Source of the DNA: Bacillota bacterium | Lineage (GTDB): Bacteria; Bacillota; Clostridia; Lachnospirales; Lachnospiraceae | NCBI GenBank assembly: GCA_023386315.1 | Contig: JAEWJZ010000027.1 | Span: forward strand, 14,071-78,070 | Direction: 5' to 3' | DNA: 64,000 nucleotides | Shown here: piece by piece, positions 44,275 to 53,930 of the stretch | How the letters are laid out: every line of letters begins with the position of its first letter | Position numbering within the stretch: position 1 is the first letter of the stretch | Notes under the pieces: generated by a model | What the model saw: only the letters and a program-made list of their open reading frames with translations | Database searches by the model: none | Told to the model about the DNA's origin: nothing | Made by a program: the position numbers and the translations under genes

Positions 44275-45603
44275 ATGAGTAAACCAGTAGTTGCCATCGT
44301 AGGCCGCCCCAATGTGGGAAAGTCTACGCTGTTTAATGTTTTAGCCGGTGAGACTATTTCTATTGTAAAAGACACACCGGGAGTAACAAGAGACCGTATT
44401 TATGCCGACTGTACCTGGCTGGATATGAATTTTACCCTGATTGATACCGGCGGAATTGAACCGGACAGCAGTGATATCATCCTTTCCCAGATGCGGGAAC
44501 AGGCGGAGATCGCCATTGCTACAGCAGATGTCATCGTGTTTATTGTGGATGTACGTCAGGGTCTGGTAGATGCCGATTCAAAGGTTGCAGACATGCTTCG
44601 CAAATCAAAGAAACCGGTTGTCCTTGCAGTGAACAAGGTGGACAGTTTCCAGAAGTTCGGCAATGATGTATATGAATTTTATAATCTTGGAATCGGAGAT
44701 CCCATACCTGTTTCAGCGGCTTCCAGACTGGGATTAGGTGATCTGCTTGATGAAGTTGCCAAACATTTTGGCACATTTCAGACAGAAGAGGAAGATGATG
44801 ACCGTCCAAGAATCGCAATCGTTGGAAAACCCAATGTGGGTAAATCTTCTATTATTAATCAGCTGCTGGGTGAAAACCGGGTCATTGTATCCAATATTGC
44901 AGGGACTACAAGAGATGCCGTAGATACGGAAATCGTCCATAATGGTACGGAATACGTATTTATTGACACAGCAGGACTTAGAAGAAAGAGTAAAATTAAA
45001 GAAGAGCTGGAGCGTTACAGCATTATCCGTACTGTGACAGCAGTAGAACGGGCCGATGTGGTGGTTGTGGTAATCGACGCAGAAGAAGGCGTTACTGAGC
45101 AGGATGCCAAGATCGCAGGAATTGCCCATGAACGGGGCAAGGGAATCATTGTGGCTGTGAATAAGTGGGACGCCATTGAAAAAGATGACAAGACCATTTA
45201 TGAATACACCAGGAAAATAAAGGATACCTTATCCTTTATGCCATATGCGGAATTTATATTTATTTCAGCAAAGACCGGACAGAGAATGAATAAGCTTTTT
45301 GAACTGATTGATATGGTCAGGGAGAATCAGACTCTGCGCGTTGCAACCGGAGTTTTAAATGAAATTATGACGGAAGCAGTTGCTCTTCAGCAGCCGCCGT
45401 CTGACAAGGGCAAGCGTCTCCGCCTTTACTATATCACCCAGGTAGCTGTGAAACCGCCGACGTTTGTTATCTTTATAAACGATAAGGAACTCACCCATTT
45501 CTCCTATACCAGGTATATAGAGAACAAGATCCGGGATGCGTTTGGTTTTAAGGGAACATCCTTAAAGTTTATATATAGAGAGCGGAGCGGAAAGGAACAA
45601 TAA
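44275..45603 (+). CDS. der: ribosome biogenesis GTPase Der (EngA)
   Basis: The 442-residue protein has two tandem GTPase domains, each with a P-loop ([14 protein letters not shown] near 9-22, [14 protein letters not shown] near 183-196) and NKVDSF/NKWDAI G4 boxes, then a C-terminal KH-like domain ([19 protein letters not shown]). It is essential for 50S assembly. It lies 3 bp after the DUF512 gene and 2 bp before plsY, the der-plsY-gpsA order typical of Firmicutes. Confidence 0.97.
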   Translation: MSKPVVAIVGRPNVGKSTLFNVLAGETISIVKDTPGVTRDRIYADCTWLDMNFTLIDTGGIEPDSSDIILSQMREQAEIAIATADVIVFIVDVRQGLVDADSKVADMLRKSKKPVVLAVNKVDSFQKFGNDVYEFYNLGIGDPIPVSAASRLGLGDLLDEVAKHFGTFQTEEEDDDRPRIAIVGKPNVGKSSIINQLLGENRVIVSNIAGTTRDAVDTEIVHNGTEYVFIDTAGLRRKSKIKEELERYSIIRTVTAVERADVVVVVIDAEEGVTEQDAKIAGIAHERGKGIIVAVNKWDAIEKDDKTIYEYTRKIKDTLSFMPYAEFIFISAKTGQRMNKLFELIDMVRENQTLRVATGVLNEIMTEAVALQQPPSDKGKRLRLYYITQVAVKPPTFVIFINDKELTHFSYTRYIENKIRDAFGFKGTSLKFIYRERSGKEQ

Positions 45604-45605
45604 TT

Positions 45606-46250
45606 ATGGAACGAATCATCTGCCTTATTGCAGGATATCTTTGCGGACTGTTGCAATCCGGTTATTTTTATGGGAAAACACAAAAAATTGATATCAGAAA
45701 ATACGGAAGCGGTAATTCCGGTACCACTAATGCACTCAGGGTCATGGGGCCTAAAGCGGGAGCAGTCGTCTTTTTCGGTGATTTTTTAAAGTCATTTCTT
45801 CCCTGCCTGGCAATCCGCCTGGTGTTTCAGAACCAGCCGGAGATGATATATCTTCTGATCCTGTATACCGGTTTCGGTGTTATTCTGGGTCATAATTATC
45901 CGTTTTATCTCCAGTTCAAGGGCGGAAAGGGAATTGCCGCTACTGCAGGTCTTATTATGGCGACTGATTTAAGAATGACCCTTTTGTGCCTGATTTCTTT
46001 TATTTTAATCGTATTGATTACAAGATATGTATCTCTTGGTTCGCTGGTTGTAGCAACCATATTCCTTATCTGGATGTGTGTGTTTGCGTCTGTGGGCGCA
46101 TACGGACTGAATCAGGATCTTCTGCCGGAATTTTACATAGTTGCGGCATTGATCAGCGGTCAGGCATTCTGGCGCCACAGGGCAAATATCGGCAGGCTGA
46201 TCCATGGCAAAGAGAATAAAATATCCTTTGGATCAGGAAAAACAAAATGA
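45606..46250 (+). CDS. plsY: glycerol-3-phosphate acyltransferase PlsY
   Basis: The 214-residue integral membrane enzyme transfers acyl groups from acyl phosphate to glycerol 3-phosphate, first step of phospholipid synthesis. Motifs: GSGNSGTTNALRVMG, GHNYPFYLQFKGGKGIA, and the final RHRANIGRLIHGKENKI. About five membrane segments. Its substrate comes from GpsA, encoded next, 10 bp downstream. Confidence 0.96.
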   Translation: MERIICLIAGYLCGLLQSGYFYGKTQKIDIRKYGSGNSGTTNALRVMGPKAGAVVFFGDFLKSFLPCLAIRLVFQNQPEMIYLLILYTGFGVILGHNYPFYLQFKGGKGIAATAGLIMATDLRMTLLCLISFILIVLITRYVSLGSLVVATIFLIWMCVFASVGAYGLNQDLLPEFYIVAALISGQAFWRHRANIGRLIHGKENKISFGSGKTK

Positions 46251-46260
46251 GGTGAGTCAG

Positions 46261-47268
46261 ATGGCTAAAATTGGAATCATCGGATCAGGAAGCTGGGGTA
46301 TGGCATTATCTGTACTTCTATATAATAATGGACATGAGGTGACGGTCTGGTCCGCTTTGCCGGAGGAAATTAAAGAGATGGAGCAGATTCACCGGCATCA
46401 TACGCTTCCGGAACTGATACTTCCGGAAGACATGGTATATACGGAAGATCTGGAAGAAGCCATGACAGGAAAGGATCTTTTAGTTACTGCAGTTCCGTCT
46501 GTTTATGTCAGGTCAACGGCAAAACGGATGAATCCATACTGCCGCTATGGGCAGGTGGTTGTGAATGTGGCAAAAGGAATTGAAGAAACGACTCTGATGA
46601 CTTTGTCTGAGATTCTGGAAGAAGAGCTGCCTATGGCAGATGTTGCGGTATTATCCGGACCAAGTCATGCGGAGGAAGTGAGCAAGGGCCTTCCCACGAC
46701 CTGTGTGGCAGGCGCGTCCACGAGAAAGACTGCCGAATACATTCAGAGCATGTTTATGAGCGAGGTATTCCGGGTTTATACAAGCCCGGACATTCAGGGG
46801 ATTGAGCTTGGAGGGTCTTTAAAGAATGTCATTGCGCTGGCAGCGGGTATTGCAGACGGACTGGGATATGGAGATAATACAAAGGCTGCTTTGATTACCA
46901 GAGGCATTGCTGAAATTTCCAGACTTGGCACTGCAATGGGAGGAAAGATTCAGACGTTCGGCGGTTTATCCGGAATCGGTGACTTAATTGTAACCTGCGC
47001 CAGCATGCACAGCCGGAACAGAAGAGCCGGAATTCTCATAGGCCAGGGAAAGTCGATGGAAGAAGCCACAAGGGAAGTGAAGATGGTTGTAGAGGGAGTC
47101 TACTCTGCAAAAGCAGCGCTGGCCTTATCACAGAAATATGAGGTGTCCATGCCTATCGTAGAACAGGTGAACGCAGTGCTGTTTGACGGCAAGTCAGCGT
47201 CAGAAGCTGTTCGGGATTTAATGCTGCGGGATAAGACGATTGAAAGTTCTGATATTCCGTGGGAATAA
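46261..47268 (+). CDS. gpsA: NAD(P)-dependent glycerol-3-phosphate dehydrogenase
   Basis: The 335-residue enzyme reduces dihydroxyacetone phosphate to glycerol 3-phosphate for lipid synthesis. GIIGSGSWGMALSVL is the dinucleotide-binding turn, SGPSHAEEV and LKNVIALAAGIADGLGYGDN hold the catalytic Lys, and TRGIAEISRLG follows. ATG 46261 is chosen after GAGGTGAG; the frame extends back to 46204 inside plsY, but that part is not family-like. Confidence 0.96.
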   Translation: MAKIGIIGSGSWGMALSVLLYNNGHEVTVWSALPEEIKEMEQIHRHHTLPELILPEDMVYTEDLEEAMTGKDLLVTAVPSVYVRSTAKRMNPYCRYGQVVVNVAKGIEETTLMTLSEILEEELPMADVAVLSGPSHAEEVSKGLPTTCVAGASTRKTAEYIQSMFMSEVFRVYTSPDIQGIELGGSLKNVIALAAGIADGLGYGDNTKAALITRGIAEISRLGTAMGGKIQTFGGLSGIGDLIVTCASMHSRNRRAGILIGQGKSMEEATREVKMVVEGVYSAKAALALSQKYEVSMPIVEQVNAVLFDGKSASEAVRDLMLRDKTIESSDIPWE

Positions 47269-47310
47269 TTCAAAAGCTGACTTTATTTTGTTGTTTTGAA
47301 ACAAAATTAG

Positions 47311-47339
47311 TTGACATTTTTTAAAAGCCATTTTATTAT
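47311..47339 (+). promoter_or_regulatory. strong sigma-A promoter of the branched-chain amino acid transport operon
   Basis: A perfect TTGACA (47311-47316), 17 bases, TATTAT (47334-47339). The start is near 47346, leaving about 62 bases of leader. A short ATTTTGTT/AACAAAAT inverted repeat lies just upstream (47284-47306). Confidence 0.75.
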
Positions 47340-47407
47340 AAAGACTATGTATACGTTACAACGTTAATGTGCCGTATATAAAATTGTTTCATGAGGAGGA
47401 ATGGATT

Positions 47408-48637
47408 GTGAAAAAATCTATGAAAAAGTTACTGAGTCTTGGTTTGGCAATTGCCATGGCAGCATCTTTAACTGCCTGCGGAAGCGGAAAAGCTTCAGAG
47501 GGAACAACCGCAGCTGGAACAGAATCAAAGGGTGAGGCACAGACCACCGCAGCCGGCGGCGCAGCAGCAGGAGAGGGTACAATTAAGATCGGCGGAATCG
47601 GCCCTATCAGCGGAAGCACTGCTATTTACGGACAGGCCGTAAAGAATGGTGCAGAACTGGCAGTCAATGAGATTAATGCAAACGGAGGTATTAACGGTGC
47701 AAAGATCGAATTTAATTTCCAGGATGACGAAAATGATACGGAAAAATCAGTGAATGCTTACAATACCTTAAAAGACTGGGGTATGCAGTTACTGGTAGGA
47801 ACTGTTACTTCAGCTCCCTGTATTGCTGTTGGTGCAGAATCCAGCAACGATAACATGTTCCAGTTAACACCATCCGGATCTGCTGCAGACTGTACCAAGT
47901 TTGAAAATCAGTTCCGTGTATGTTTCTCAGATCCTAACCAGGGTGTCGCTTCAGCACAGTACATCGGTGAAAACAAACTGGCTACCAAAGTAGCGGTTAT
48001 TTATGACAGCTCCGATGTTTACTCATCCGGCATTCATGATAAATTTATTTCCGAAGCTGCAAATCAGGGCATTGAAATTGCAGCTGATGAAGCTTTTACA
48101 GCAGATAACAACACAAACTTCTCTGTACAGCTTCAGAAAGCACAGGATTCCGGTGCAGAGCTTGTTTTCCTTCCTATTTACTATTCACAGGCAGCTTTAA
48201 TTCTTGCCCAGGCAAAACAGATGGGATATGCACCTGCGTTCTTTGGCTGTGATGGTCTTGACGGACTTCTTACAGTAGAGAATTTCGATACAGCTCTTGC
48301 TGAGAATGTAATGCTTTTAACACCTTTCGCAGCTGATGCCAAGGATGATCTTACTCAGAAATTCGTAACCTCTTTCAAAGAGAAGTACGGTGAGACTCCA
48401 AACCAGTTTGCAGCAGATGCTTACGATGCAGTTTACGCAGTGAAGGCAGCAGCTGAAAAAGCAGGCGTCACAGCAGATATGGATGCTTCTGCAATCTGCG
48501 ATAAGTTAAAAACTGCAATGACCGAGATTTCCATCAACGGACTGACCGGTGAAAATATGAAGTGGACTGCAGACGGAGAACCGGATAAGGCTCCTAAGGC
48601 AGTAAAGATTGTAAACGGCGTATATACAGCAATGTAA
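47408..48637 (+). CDS. livJ: branched-chain amino acid ABC transporter substrate-binding lipoprotein
   Basis: The 409-residue LivJ-type protein has a lipoprotein signal peptide (MKKLLSLGLAIAMAASLTAC core; lipobox SLTAC) followed by a Thr/Ala/Gly-rich linker and a type I periplasmic-binding fold: IKIGGIGPISGSTAIYGQ, NEINANGGING and FFGCDGLDGL. It captures Leu/Ile/Val or related amino acids outside the cell. GTG 47408 follows GAGGAGGA by 7 bases; an ATG at 47420 is an alternative. A terminator-like hairpin separates it from livH, which should favour extra binding protein. Confidence 0.93.
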   Translation: MKKSMKKLLSLGLAIAMAASLTACGSGKASEGTTAAGTESKGEAQTTAAGGAAAGEGTIKIGGIGPISGSTAIYGQAVKNGAELAVNEINANGGINGAKIEFNFQDDENDTEKSVNAYNTLKDWGMQLLVGTVTSAPCIAVGAESSNDNMFQLTPSGSAADCTKFENQFRVCFSDPNQGVASAQYIGENKLATKVAVIYDSSDVYSSGIHDKFISEAANQGIEIAADEAFTADNNTNFSVQLQKAQDSGAELVFLPIYYSQAALILAQAKQMGYAPAFFGCDGLDGLLTVENFDTALAENVMLLTPFAADAKDDLTQKFVTSFKEKYGETPNQFAADAYDAVYAVKAAAEKAGVTADMDASAICDKLKTAMTEISINGLTGENMKWTADGEPDKAPKAVKIVNGVYTAM

Positions 48638-48649
48638 TATGACCCGCTG

Positions 48650-48681
48650 GAGGGCCGTCCAAGGGACGACCCTCTTCTTTG
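48650..48681 (+). terminator. intra-operon attenuator between livJ and livH
   Basis: GAGGGCCGTCC (48650-48660) pairs with GGACGACCCTC (48664-48674), one mismatch, 3-base loop, then TTCTTTG. The T-tract is weak, so some read-through into livHMGF is expected. Confidence 0.7.
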
Positions 48682-48721
48682 ATATAATTTTCTTTAATAA
48701 AGACGAATGAGGTGCGTTGGT

Positions 48722-49606
48722 ATGATGAGTTTCATATCCTATTTTATTAATGGTTTAAGCCTTGGCAGTGTTTATGCAATCATTGCTCTTGGATATACCA
48801 TGGTATATGGCATTGCCAAGATGCTTAACTTTGCTCATGGTGATGTTATTATGATTGGAGGATACGTGGTGTTCACAGTTGTCAGCACAATGGGCTTAGG
48901 TCCTGTTGCGGGCATTCTCCTTGCGGTTATTCTATGTACTGTACTGGGCGTGGTCATTGAGGGCGTCGCTTATCGTCCTTTACGTATGGCAAGTCCTCTG
49001 GCAGTTCTGATTACGGCAATCGGTGTGAGCTACCTGCTTCAAAACATCGCACTGCTTGTCTTTGGTTCCAATCCAAAATCCTTTACTTCTGTTGTGAAAA
49101 TTCCGGCATTAAAGCTGGCAGAAGGAAAGCTGACGATCTCAGGAGAAACGATCGTTACAATTATCAGCTGTGTTATTATTATGATTGGACTGACTGCATT
49201 CATTAAGAAGACAAGAGCAGGACAGGCCATGCTCGCCGTGTCAGAAGACAAGGGAGCAGCCCAGCTGATGGGAATTAATGTAGATGGTACCATTGCACTT
49301 ACCTTTGCAATTGGTTCTGCTCTGGCTGCGATTGCAGGAGCTCTTCTTTGCTCTGCATACCCGACCCTTACCCCATATACCGGTTCCATGCCTGGAATTA
49401 AGGCATTCGTTGCTGCTGTATTTGGAGGAATCGGTTCAATTCCGGGTGCGTTAATCGGAGGCCTGCTTCTGGGCGTGATTGAAAACTTAAGCAAAGCCTA
49501 CATCTCATCCCAGCTTTCCGATGCTATTGTTTTCGCAGTTCTCATCGTTGTCCTTCTTGTAAAGCCTACCGGTATTCTCGGCAAGAAGATCAATGAGAAA
49601 GTATAG
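48722..49606 (+). CDS. livH: branched-chain amino acid ABC transporter permease LivH
   Basis: The 294-residue permease has about eight membrane segments. GLSLGSVYAIIALGYTMVYG near the start and LNFAHGDVIMIGGYV are typical of LivH; the coupling loop includes SEDKGAAQLMGINVDGTIAL. It forms the channel with LivM. ATG 48722 follows GAGGTG by 7 bases; an in-frame ATG at 48707 is less suitable. livM starts within 10 bp of the stop. Confidence 0.93.
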   Translation: MMSFISYFINGLSLGSVYAIIALGYTMVYGIAKMLNFAHGDVIMIGGYVVFTVVSTMGLGPVAGILLAVILCTVLGVVIEGVAYRPLRMASPLAVLITAIGVSYLLQNIALLVFGSNPKSFTSVVKIPALKLAEGKLTISGETIVTIISCVIIMIGLTAFIKKTRAGQAMLAVSEDKGAAQLMGINVDGTIALTFAIGSALAAIAGALLCSAYPTLTPYTGSMPGIKAFVAAVFGGIGSIPGALIGGLLLGVIENLSKAYISSQLSDAIVFAVLIVVLLVKPTGILGKKINEKV

Positions 49607-49615
49607 GTGGACGGA

Positions 49616-50692
49616 ATGGAAAAAAGTACAGCAAAAAAGATTCATATCGATAAAACGTTAAAAACCAACTTAATTACTTACGGCATTGTGATTGCTGCAT
49701 TTATTATTGTACAGCTTTTAATTTCTGCCGGAGAAGTCAGCAGTCTGATGAAGGGGCTTTTAGTACCTCTTTGTATTTACAGTATTATGGCAATTTCCTT
49801 AAACCTGACGGTAGGTATTCTGGGAGAACTGAGTCTTGGCCACGCTGGTTTTATGTGTATGGGAGCATTTTCCAGTTCGATTTTCTCTATTTCCATGATG
49901 GATTCCATACCCAGTGCCGGAGTTCGGTTTTTCCTGGCAATTTTAGTGGGTGCAGCTGCAGCTGCAGCCGCAGGTATTGTTGTGGGAATTCCTGTTTTAA
50001 GACTCAGAGGTGATTATCTGGCGATTGTAACACTGGCTTTTGGTGAGATTATTAAGAATGTTGTGAACGTTATTTATCTTGGAAAGGATTCAGGCGGATT
50101 TCATTTTTCCATGAAGAATGCCATGGCGCTTAATATGGAAAAGGACGGAACCGTGATTTTAAATGGTGCACAGGGTATTACCGGTACACCAAAAAACTCC
50201 ACGTTTGTGATCGGTGTAATCCTGACTCTGATCACATTGTTCATTGTCCTCAATCTGATCAATTCCAGATCCGGCCGTGCGATTATGTCTGTCCGCGATA
50301 ACAGAATTGCTGCTGAATCCATTGGTATTAATATAACCAAGTACAAACTTATGGCATTTACCATCTCCGCCTCCCTTGCAGGAGTTGCAGGAGTTTTATA
50401 TTCCCATAACCTTTCTTCCCTGACAGCGACTCAGAAGAATTTCGGCTATAACCAGTCCATTATGATTCTGGTGTTTGTGGTACTTGGAGGAATCGGGAAT
50501 ATCAGGGGCTCCATGATTGCGGCAGTTTTATTGACGCTGCTTCCTGAGCTGTTAAGAGGTTTAAATGCTTACCGTATGCTGATTTATGCCATTATCCTGA
50601 TTGTCATGATGATATTTAACTGGAGTCCAAAGCTGATCGATTTCAGGAAACGTTATTTTCATTTGAACAGGGCTAAGAAGGAGAGGGTATAA
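49616..50692 (+). CDS. livM: branched-chain amino acid ABC transporter permease LivM
   Basis: The 358-residue partner permease has about nine to ten membrane segments. LSLGHAGFMCMGAF and LRLRGDYLAIVTLAFGEI are LivM signatures, and RDNRIAAESIGINITKYKLM is the ATPase-coupling loop. ATG 49616 has AGGTGG 5 bases before it; a GTG at 49607 directly after the livH stop is the alternative start. livG begins 2 bp after its stop. Confidence 0.93.
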   Translation: MEKSTAKKIHIDKTLKTNLITYGIVIAAFIIVQLLISAGEVSSLMKGLLVPLCIYSIMAISLNLTVGILGELSLGHAGFMCMGAFSSSIFSISMMDSIPSAGVRFFLAILVGAAAAAAAGIVVGIPVLRLRGDYLAIVTLAFGEIIKNVVNVIYLGKDSGGFHFSMKNAMALNMEKDGTVILNGAQGITGTPKNSTFVIGVILTLITLFIVLNLINSRSGRAIMSVRDNRIAAESIGINITKYKLMAFTISASLAGVAGVLYSHNLSSLTATQKNFGYNQSIMILVFVVLGGIGNIRGSMIAAVLLTLLPELLRGLNAYRMLIYAIILIVMMIFNWSPKLIDFRKRYFHLNRAKKERV

Positions 50693-50694
50693 TC

Positions 50695-51453
50695 ATGGCT
50701 TTACTGGAAATTAAAAACCTTGGAATTTCATTTGGCGGTCTTCGGGCTGTAGATAATTTCAGCATCACCATTGAAAAGGGACAGCTTTACGGTCTGATTG
50801 GTCCAAACGGTGCGGGGAAAACCACGATTTTTAACCTTTTAACCGGTGTTTATAAACCCAATGCCGGAACGATCCTCTTAGACGGAGATAATATAACTGG
50901 GAAGAAAACTGTGGATATTAACCGGGCCGGAATAGCAAGAACATTCCAGAACATCCGTCTTTTTAAAGACTTAACGGTTCTGGATAATGTTAAAACCGGT
51001 CTTCACAACAGTCATCCTTATTCCACCATTGCCGGAATCTTAAGACTTCCCCAATATTTTAAGGTTGAGAAAGAGATGGATGAGAAAGCGGTAGAGCTTT
51101 TAAAGGTCTTTGATCTGGATAAGGAGAAGGATACCCTTGCGTCCAATCTGCCTTATGGAAAACAGCGGAAGCTTGAGATAGCAAGAGCGCTTGCGACTGG
51201 TCCCAAACTCCTGCTTCTTGATGAGCCGGCGGCTGGTATGAATCCCAATGAGACAGCTGAACTTATGGATACCATACGTTTCGTACGGGATAATTTTGAT
51301 ATGACCATTCTTTTAATAGAACACGATATGAAGCTTGTCTCCGGGATTTGTGAGCGTTTGACGGTGCTGAATTTCGGTCAGGTGCTTACCCAGGGTAAAA
51401 CAGCGGATGTGCTTCATGATCCGGAAGTCATCAAGGCATATCTGGGAGAATAA
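50695..51453 (+). CDS. livG: branched-chain amino acid ABC transporter ATP-binding protein LivG
   Basis: The 252-residue ATPase has Walker A GPNGAGKTT (about 36-44), Walker B LLLLDEPAAGMNP and a signature region NLPYGKQRKLEIARAL, where the usual LSGGQ is altered to LPYGKQ as in other LivG proteins. A His switch is in LLIEHDMKLV. It powers the LivHM channel together with LivF, which begins 13 bp after its stop. Confidence 0.95.
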   Translation: MALLEIKNLGISFGGLRAVDNFSITIEKGQLYGLIGPNGAGKTTIFNLLTGVYKPNAGTILLDGDNITGKKTVDINRAGIARTFQNIRLFKDLTVLDNVKTGLHNSHPYSTIAGILRLPQYFKVEKEMDEKAVELLKVFDLDKEKDTLASNLPYGKQRKLEIARALATGPKLLLLDEPAAGMNPNETAELMDTIRFVRDNFDMTILLIEHDMKLVSGICERLTVLNFGQVLTQGKTADVLHDPEVIKAYLGE

Positions 51454-51466
51454 GGAGGCTTTCAAC

Positions 51467-52177
51467 ATGGCAATACTTGAAGTGAAAAACCTGGAAGTAT
51501 ATTATGGCGTCATCAAGGCGTTAAAAGATATTTCCTTTGAAGTAAAGGAAGGGGAGATTGTCGCACTGATCGGTGCCAACGGCGCCGGCAAGACAACCAC
51601 TCTTCATACAATAACCGGTCTGATCAAAGCATCATCCGGCAGCATACAGTTTGATGGTAACGATATTACCAAAATCAGAGGAGATAAAATCGTAGGTATG
51701 GGCATGGCCCACGTTCCGGAAGGAAGAAGAGTTTTTGCTGCTTTAAGTGTGTATGAGAATCTGAAGCTTGGTGCCTATACGAGAAAAGATAAAAATGAAA
51801 TAGAAGAAACTCTTCAGATGATTTACAAACGTTTCCCCAGACTCCTGGAAAGAAAGAACCAGCCCGCCGGTACATTAAGCGGTGGGGAACAGCAGATGCT
51901 TGCCATGGGACGTGCGCTCATGAGCCACCCCAAGGTAATCGTCCTTGATGAGCCGTCTATGGGACTTTCCCCTATTTACGTGAATGAAATCTTTGATATT
52001 ATTCAGGAAATCAACAAGTCGGGTACAACGGTTCTTTTGGTGGAACAGAATGCAAAGAAGGCATTATCCATTGCAAACAGGGCCTATGTTTTAGAAACCG
52101 GCTCCATTGTGTTAAGCGGTGATGCCAAAGAACTGATGAATGATGATTCTGTAAAGAAGGCATATTTAAGCGAATAA
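51467..52177 (+). CDS. livF: branched-chain amino acid ABC transporter ATP-binding protein LivF
   Basis: The 236-residue ATPase shows Walker A GANGAGKTT (about 36-44), signature LSGGEQQMLAMGRAL and Walker B VIVLDEPSMGLSP, with LVEQNAKKAL after it, typical of LivF. ATG 51467 follows AAGGAGG; the frame reaches back to 51407 inside livG but has no site there. It ends the operon; a strong terminator follows. Confidence 0.95.
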   Translation: MAILEVKNLEVYYGVIKALKDISFEVKEGEIVALIGANGAGKTTTLHTITGLIKASSGSIQFDGNDITKIRGDKIVGMGMAHVPEGRRVFAALSVYENLKLGAYTRKDKNEIEETLQMIYKRFPRLLERKNQPAGTLSGGEQQMLAMGRALMSHPKVIVLDEPSMGLSPIYVNEIFDIIQEINKSGTTVLLVEQNAKKALSIANRAYVLETGSIVLSGDAKELMNDDSVKKAYLSE

Positions 52178-52190
52178 CGAACAGGTTGAA

Positions 52191-52236
52191 ACAGATACTG
52201 CAGCAGAAACTTGCTGAATGCAGTATCTGTTTTTGT
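52191..52236 (+). terminator. terminator of the branched-chain amino acid operon
   Basis: ACAGATACTGCA (52191-52202) pairs perfectly with TGCAGTATCTGT (52219-52230), with a 16-base loop that can form inner pairs, followed by TTTTGTCTT. Confidence 0.9.
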
Positions 52237-52288
52237 CTTACATGGAAAAGTTTGTCCAAAACATCAAGAAAGCGATGCATGTTTATGG

Positions 52289-52294
52289 TAAGAT
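52289..52294 (+). promoter_or_regulatory. extended -10 promoter before the ABC-2 exporter genes
   Basis: TGGTAAGAT contains a TGn-extended -10 (TAAGAT 52289-52294). No good -35 is seen at 16-18 bases, as is normal for extended -10 promoters or for activated ones; the operon encodes an AraC-type protein that could act here. Confidence 0.4.
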
Positions 52295-52330
52295 AGCATT
52301 CGGAATCTAAAAAATGAAAGGGGGCAGGAT

Positions 52331-53110
52331 ATGTACTGGGTGCTTATGAAATGCTGCTTTCGGCAGCAAATTCAGTATAAATGGAATCTGCTTTTTCAGA
52401 TTATTGGTGACTGGCTTGCTGTCTACATAAAAATCTGTATCTGGCAGGCGATTCTTAACGCAGGCGGAATAAAGAATATCAGCTTTCAAACCATGGTTTC
52501 CTATTCGGTGATAGCTGCCATGGTAAACGGTTTGCTGCGTTCCCGGATAGCCGAGGAACTGGCGGATCGTTTTCGGACAGGAATGATTGCGATTGATTTT
52601 ATCCGCCCCATTTCTTTAAAATGGTTTTACTTCTTTGGACAGTTAGGAGAGAATTTATATCATGTTTTGTTTGAAGGGATCTTCATCGCTGCAGTGTCAT
52701 TTTTTCTATGGAAACTGCCTGTACCGGGACCGGGAACTGTTTTAATTTTCTTTATCAGTCTGACTTTTGGGATTTTAATTATGTTTTCTATCCAATATAC
52801 CATAGGACTATTGGTCTTCTGGATGAAAGACGGTACCTATACACGCATGACAGCAGATGCACTGTTTCTTCTTTTTTCCGGAATCGATATTCCTCTCTGG
52901 TTTTATCCCGACTGGCTGAAGTCGTTTTGTGATTTCCTTCCCTTTTCCTATGTGGCATATAAGCCGGTTGCCATATGGCTTGGATTGCAGGAAGCGGACC
53001 AGTGGCAAAAACTATTGCTCATTCAGCTTTCCTGGGTGCTCATACTTTTTATGGCAGAGCGGCTGATATGGAAGCGGATTAAAAGCGGTATAGAAATACA
53101 GGGAGGGTGA
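52331..53110 (+). CDS. ABC-2 type exporter permease (first subunit)
   Basis: The 259-residue membrane protein has about six hydrophobic segments: one after the N-terminal QIQYKWNLLFQIIGDWLAVY, and others at about 95-170 and 215-235. Its layout and the company of a second similar permease plus a DrrA-like ATPase match the ABC-2/DUF990 class of exporters (daunorubicin/viologen type). Substrate unknown; it cannot be told from sequence. AAAGGGGGCAGG precedes the ATG. The second permease starts 6 bp after its stop. Confidence 0.8.
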   Translation: MYWVLMKCCFRQQIQYKWNLLFQIIGDWLAVYIKICIWQAILNAGGIKNISFQTMVSYSVIAAMVNGLLRSRIAEELADRFRTGMIAIDFIRPISLKWFYFFGQLGENLYHVLFEGIFIAAVSFFLWKLPVPGPGTVLIFFISLTFGILIMFSIQYTIGLLVFWMKDGTYTRMTADALFLLFSGIDIPLWFYPDWLKSFCDFLPFSYVAYKPVAIWLGLQEADQWQKLLLIQLSWVLILFMAERLIWKRIKSGIEIQGG

Positions 53111-53116
53111 GAGATT

Positions 53117-53911
53117 ATGTTTGGTCTGTATGGTGCATTTGCTAAAGTTGCTTTTCTGACACAGCTGGAATACAGGGGACAGTATTTTATGCGAATGACT
53201 GCTAAAATACTGGGATGGTCTTCCGGTTTTCTTCTGCTTGTCATACTGCTTAAAAAAGTTGGGCCTGTGGCGGGGTGGGGATTATATGAGATTCTTCTTT
53301 TATACGCCTTTGATGTTCTCTCTTATTCCATAGCGGGAACATTTTTTATGGGAGGTTTCGGCAAGCTGCCCAGGCTGATTCGCAGCGGAGAGCTTGATGG
53401 AATTCTAACAAAGCCGGTGAATCCTCTTATTTATCTGATCTGCACCAAAGTAAGCGCAGGATATACCAGTAATTATGTGATAGCAGGGTCAATAATAGGA
53501 ATCAGCCTGCACAATCTGGGAATCTCTCTGTCTTTTAATCAGATAGTCTGGCTGATCCTTGATATAGCCGGCGCTTCGTTAATACAGGCTGCCGGTTTTA
53601 TGGTAACAACAGTACCTGCTTTCTGGTTTTTGAAAAGCGATGGTCTGTATCGGCTTTTTTACAAGAATCTGACCTGCTTTCTGCAATATCCCCTTACTAT
53701 TTATCATGGCGGCATCCGTTTTTTACTGACGTTTCTGTTGCCTTATGGATTTATTAATTTTTATCCTGTCCAGTTTTTTATTAACAGACAGGAGGGGATG
53801 CTGTCACCGTTGTTTTTGTTCCTCACACCTTTTGTGGGAACTTTTGTATTCTTTATTTCTTACAGATTCTGGCAAAAGGGGCTTAATGCATACCAAAGCA
53901 CTGGATCATAA
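53117..53911 (+). CDS. ABC-2 type exporter permease (second subunit, DUF990-like)
   Basis: The 264-residue membrane protein has about six hydrophobic stretches. GLYGAFAKVAFLTQLEYRGQ at the start and GELDGILTKPVNPLIYLI are typical of DUF990 permeases, the IRSGELDGILTKP segment being the most recognisable. With the previous gene it should form a heterodimeric channel. The ATPase gene starts 19 bp after the stop with its own GGAGG. Confidence 0.82.
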   Translation: MFGLYGAFAKVAFLTQLEYRGQYFMRMTAKILGWSSGFLLLVILLKKVGPVAGWGLYEILLLYAFDVLSYSIAGTFFMGGFGKLPRLIRSGELDGILTKPVNPLIYLICTKVSAGYTSNYVIAGSIIGISLHNLGISLSFNQIVWLILDIAGASLIQAAGFMVTTVPAFWFLKSDGLYRLFYKNLTCFLQYPLTIYHGGIRFLLTFLLPYGFINFYPVQFFINRQEGMLSPLFLFLTPFVGTFVFFISYRFWQKGLNAYQSTGS

Positions 53912-53930
53912 AATGAGAGCGGAGGAAATT

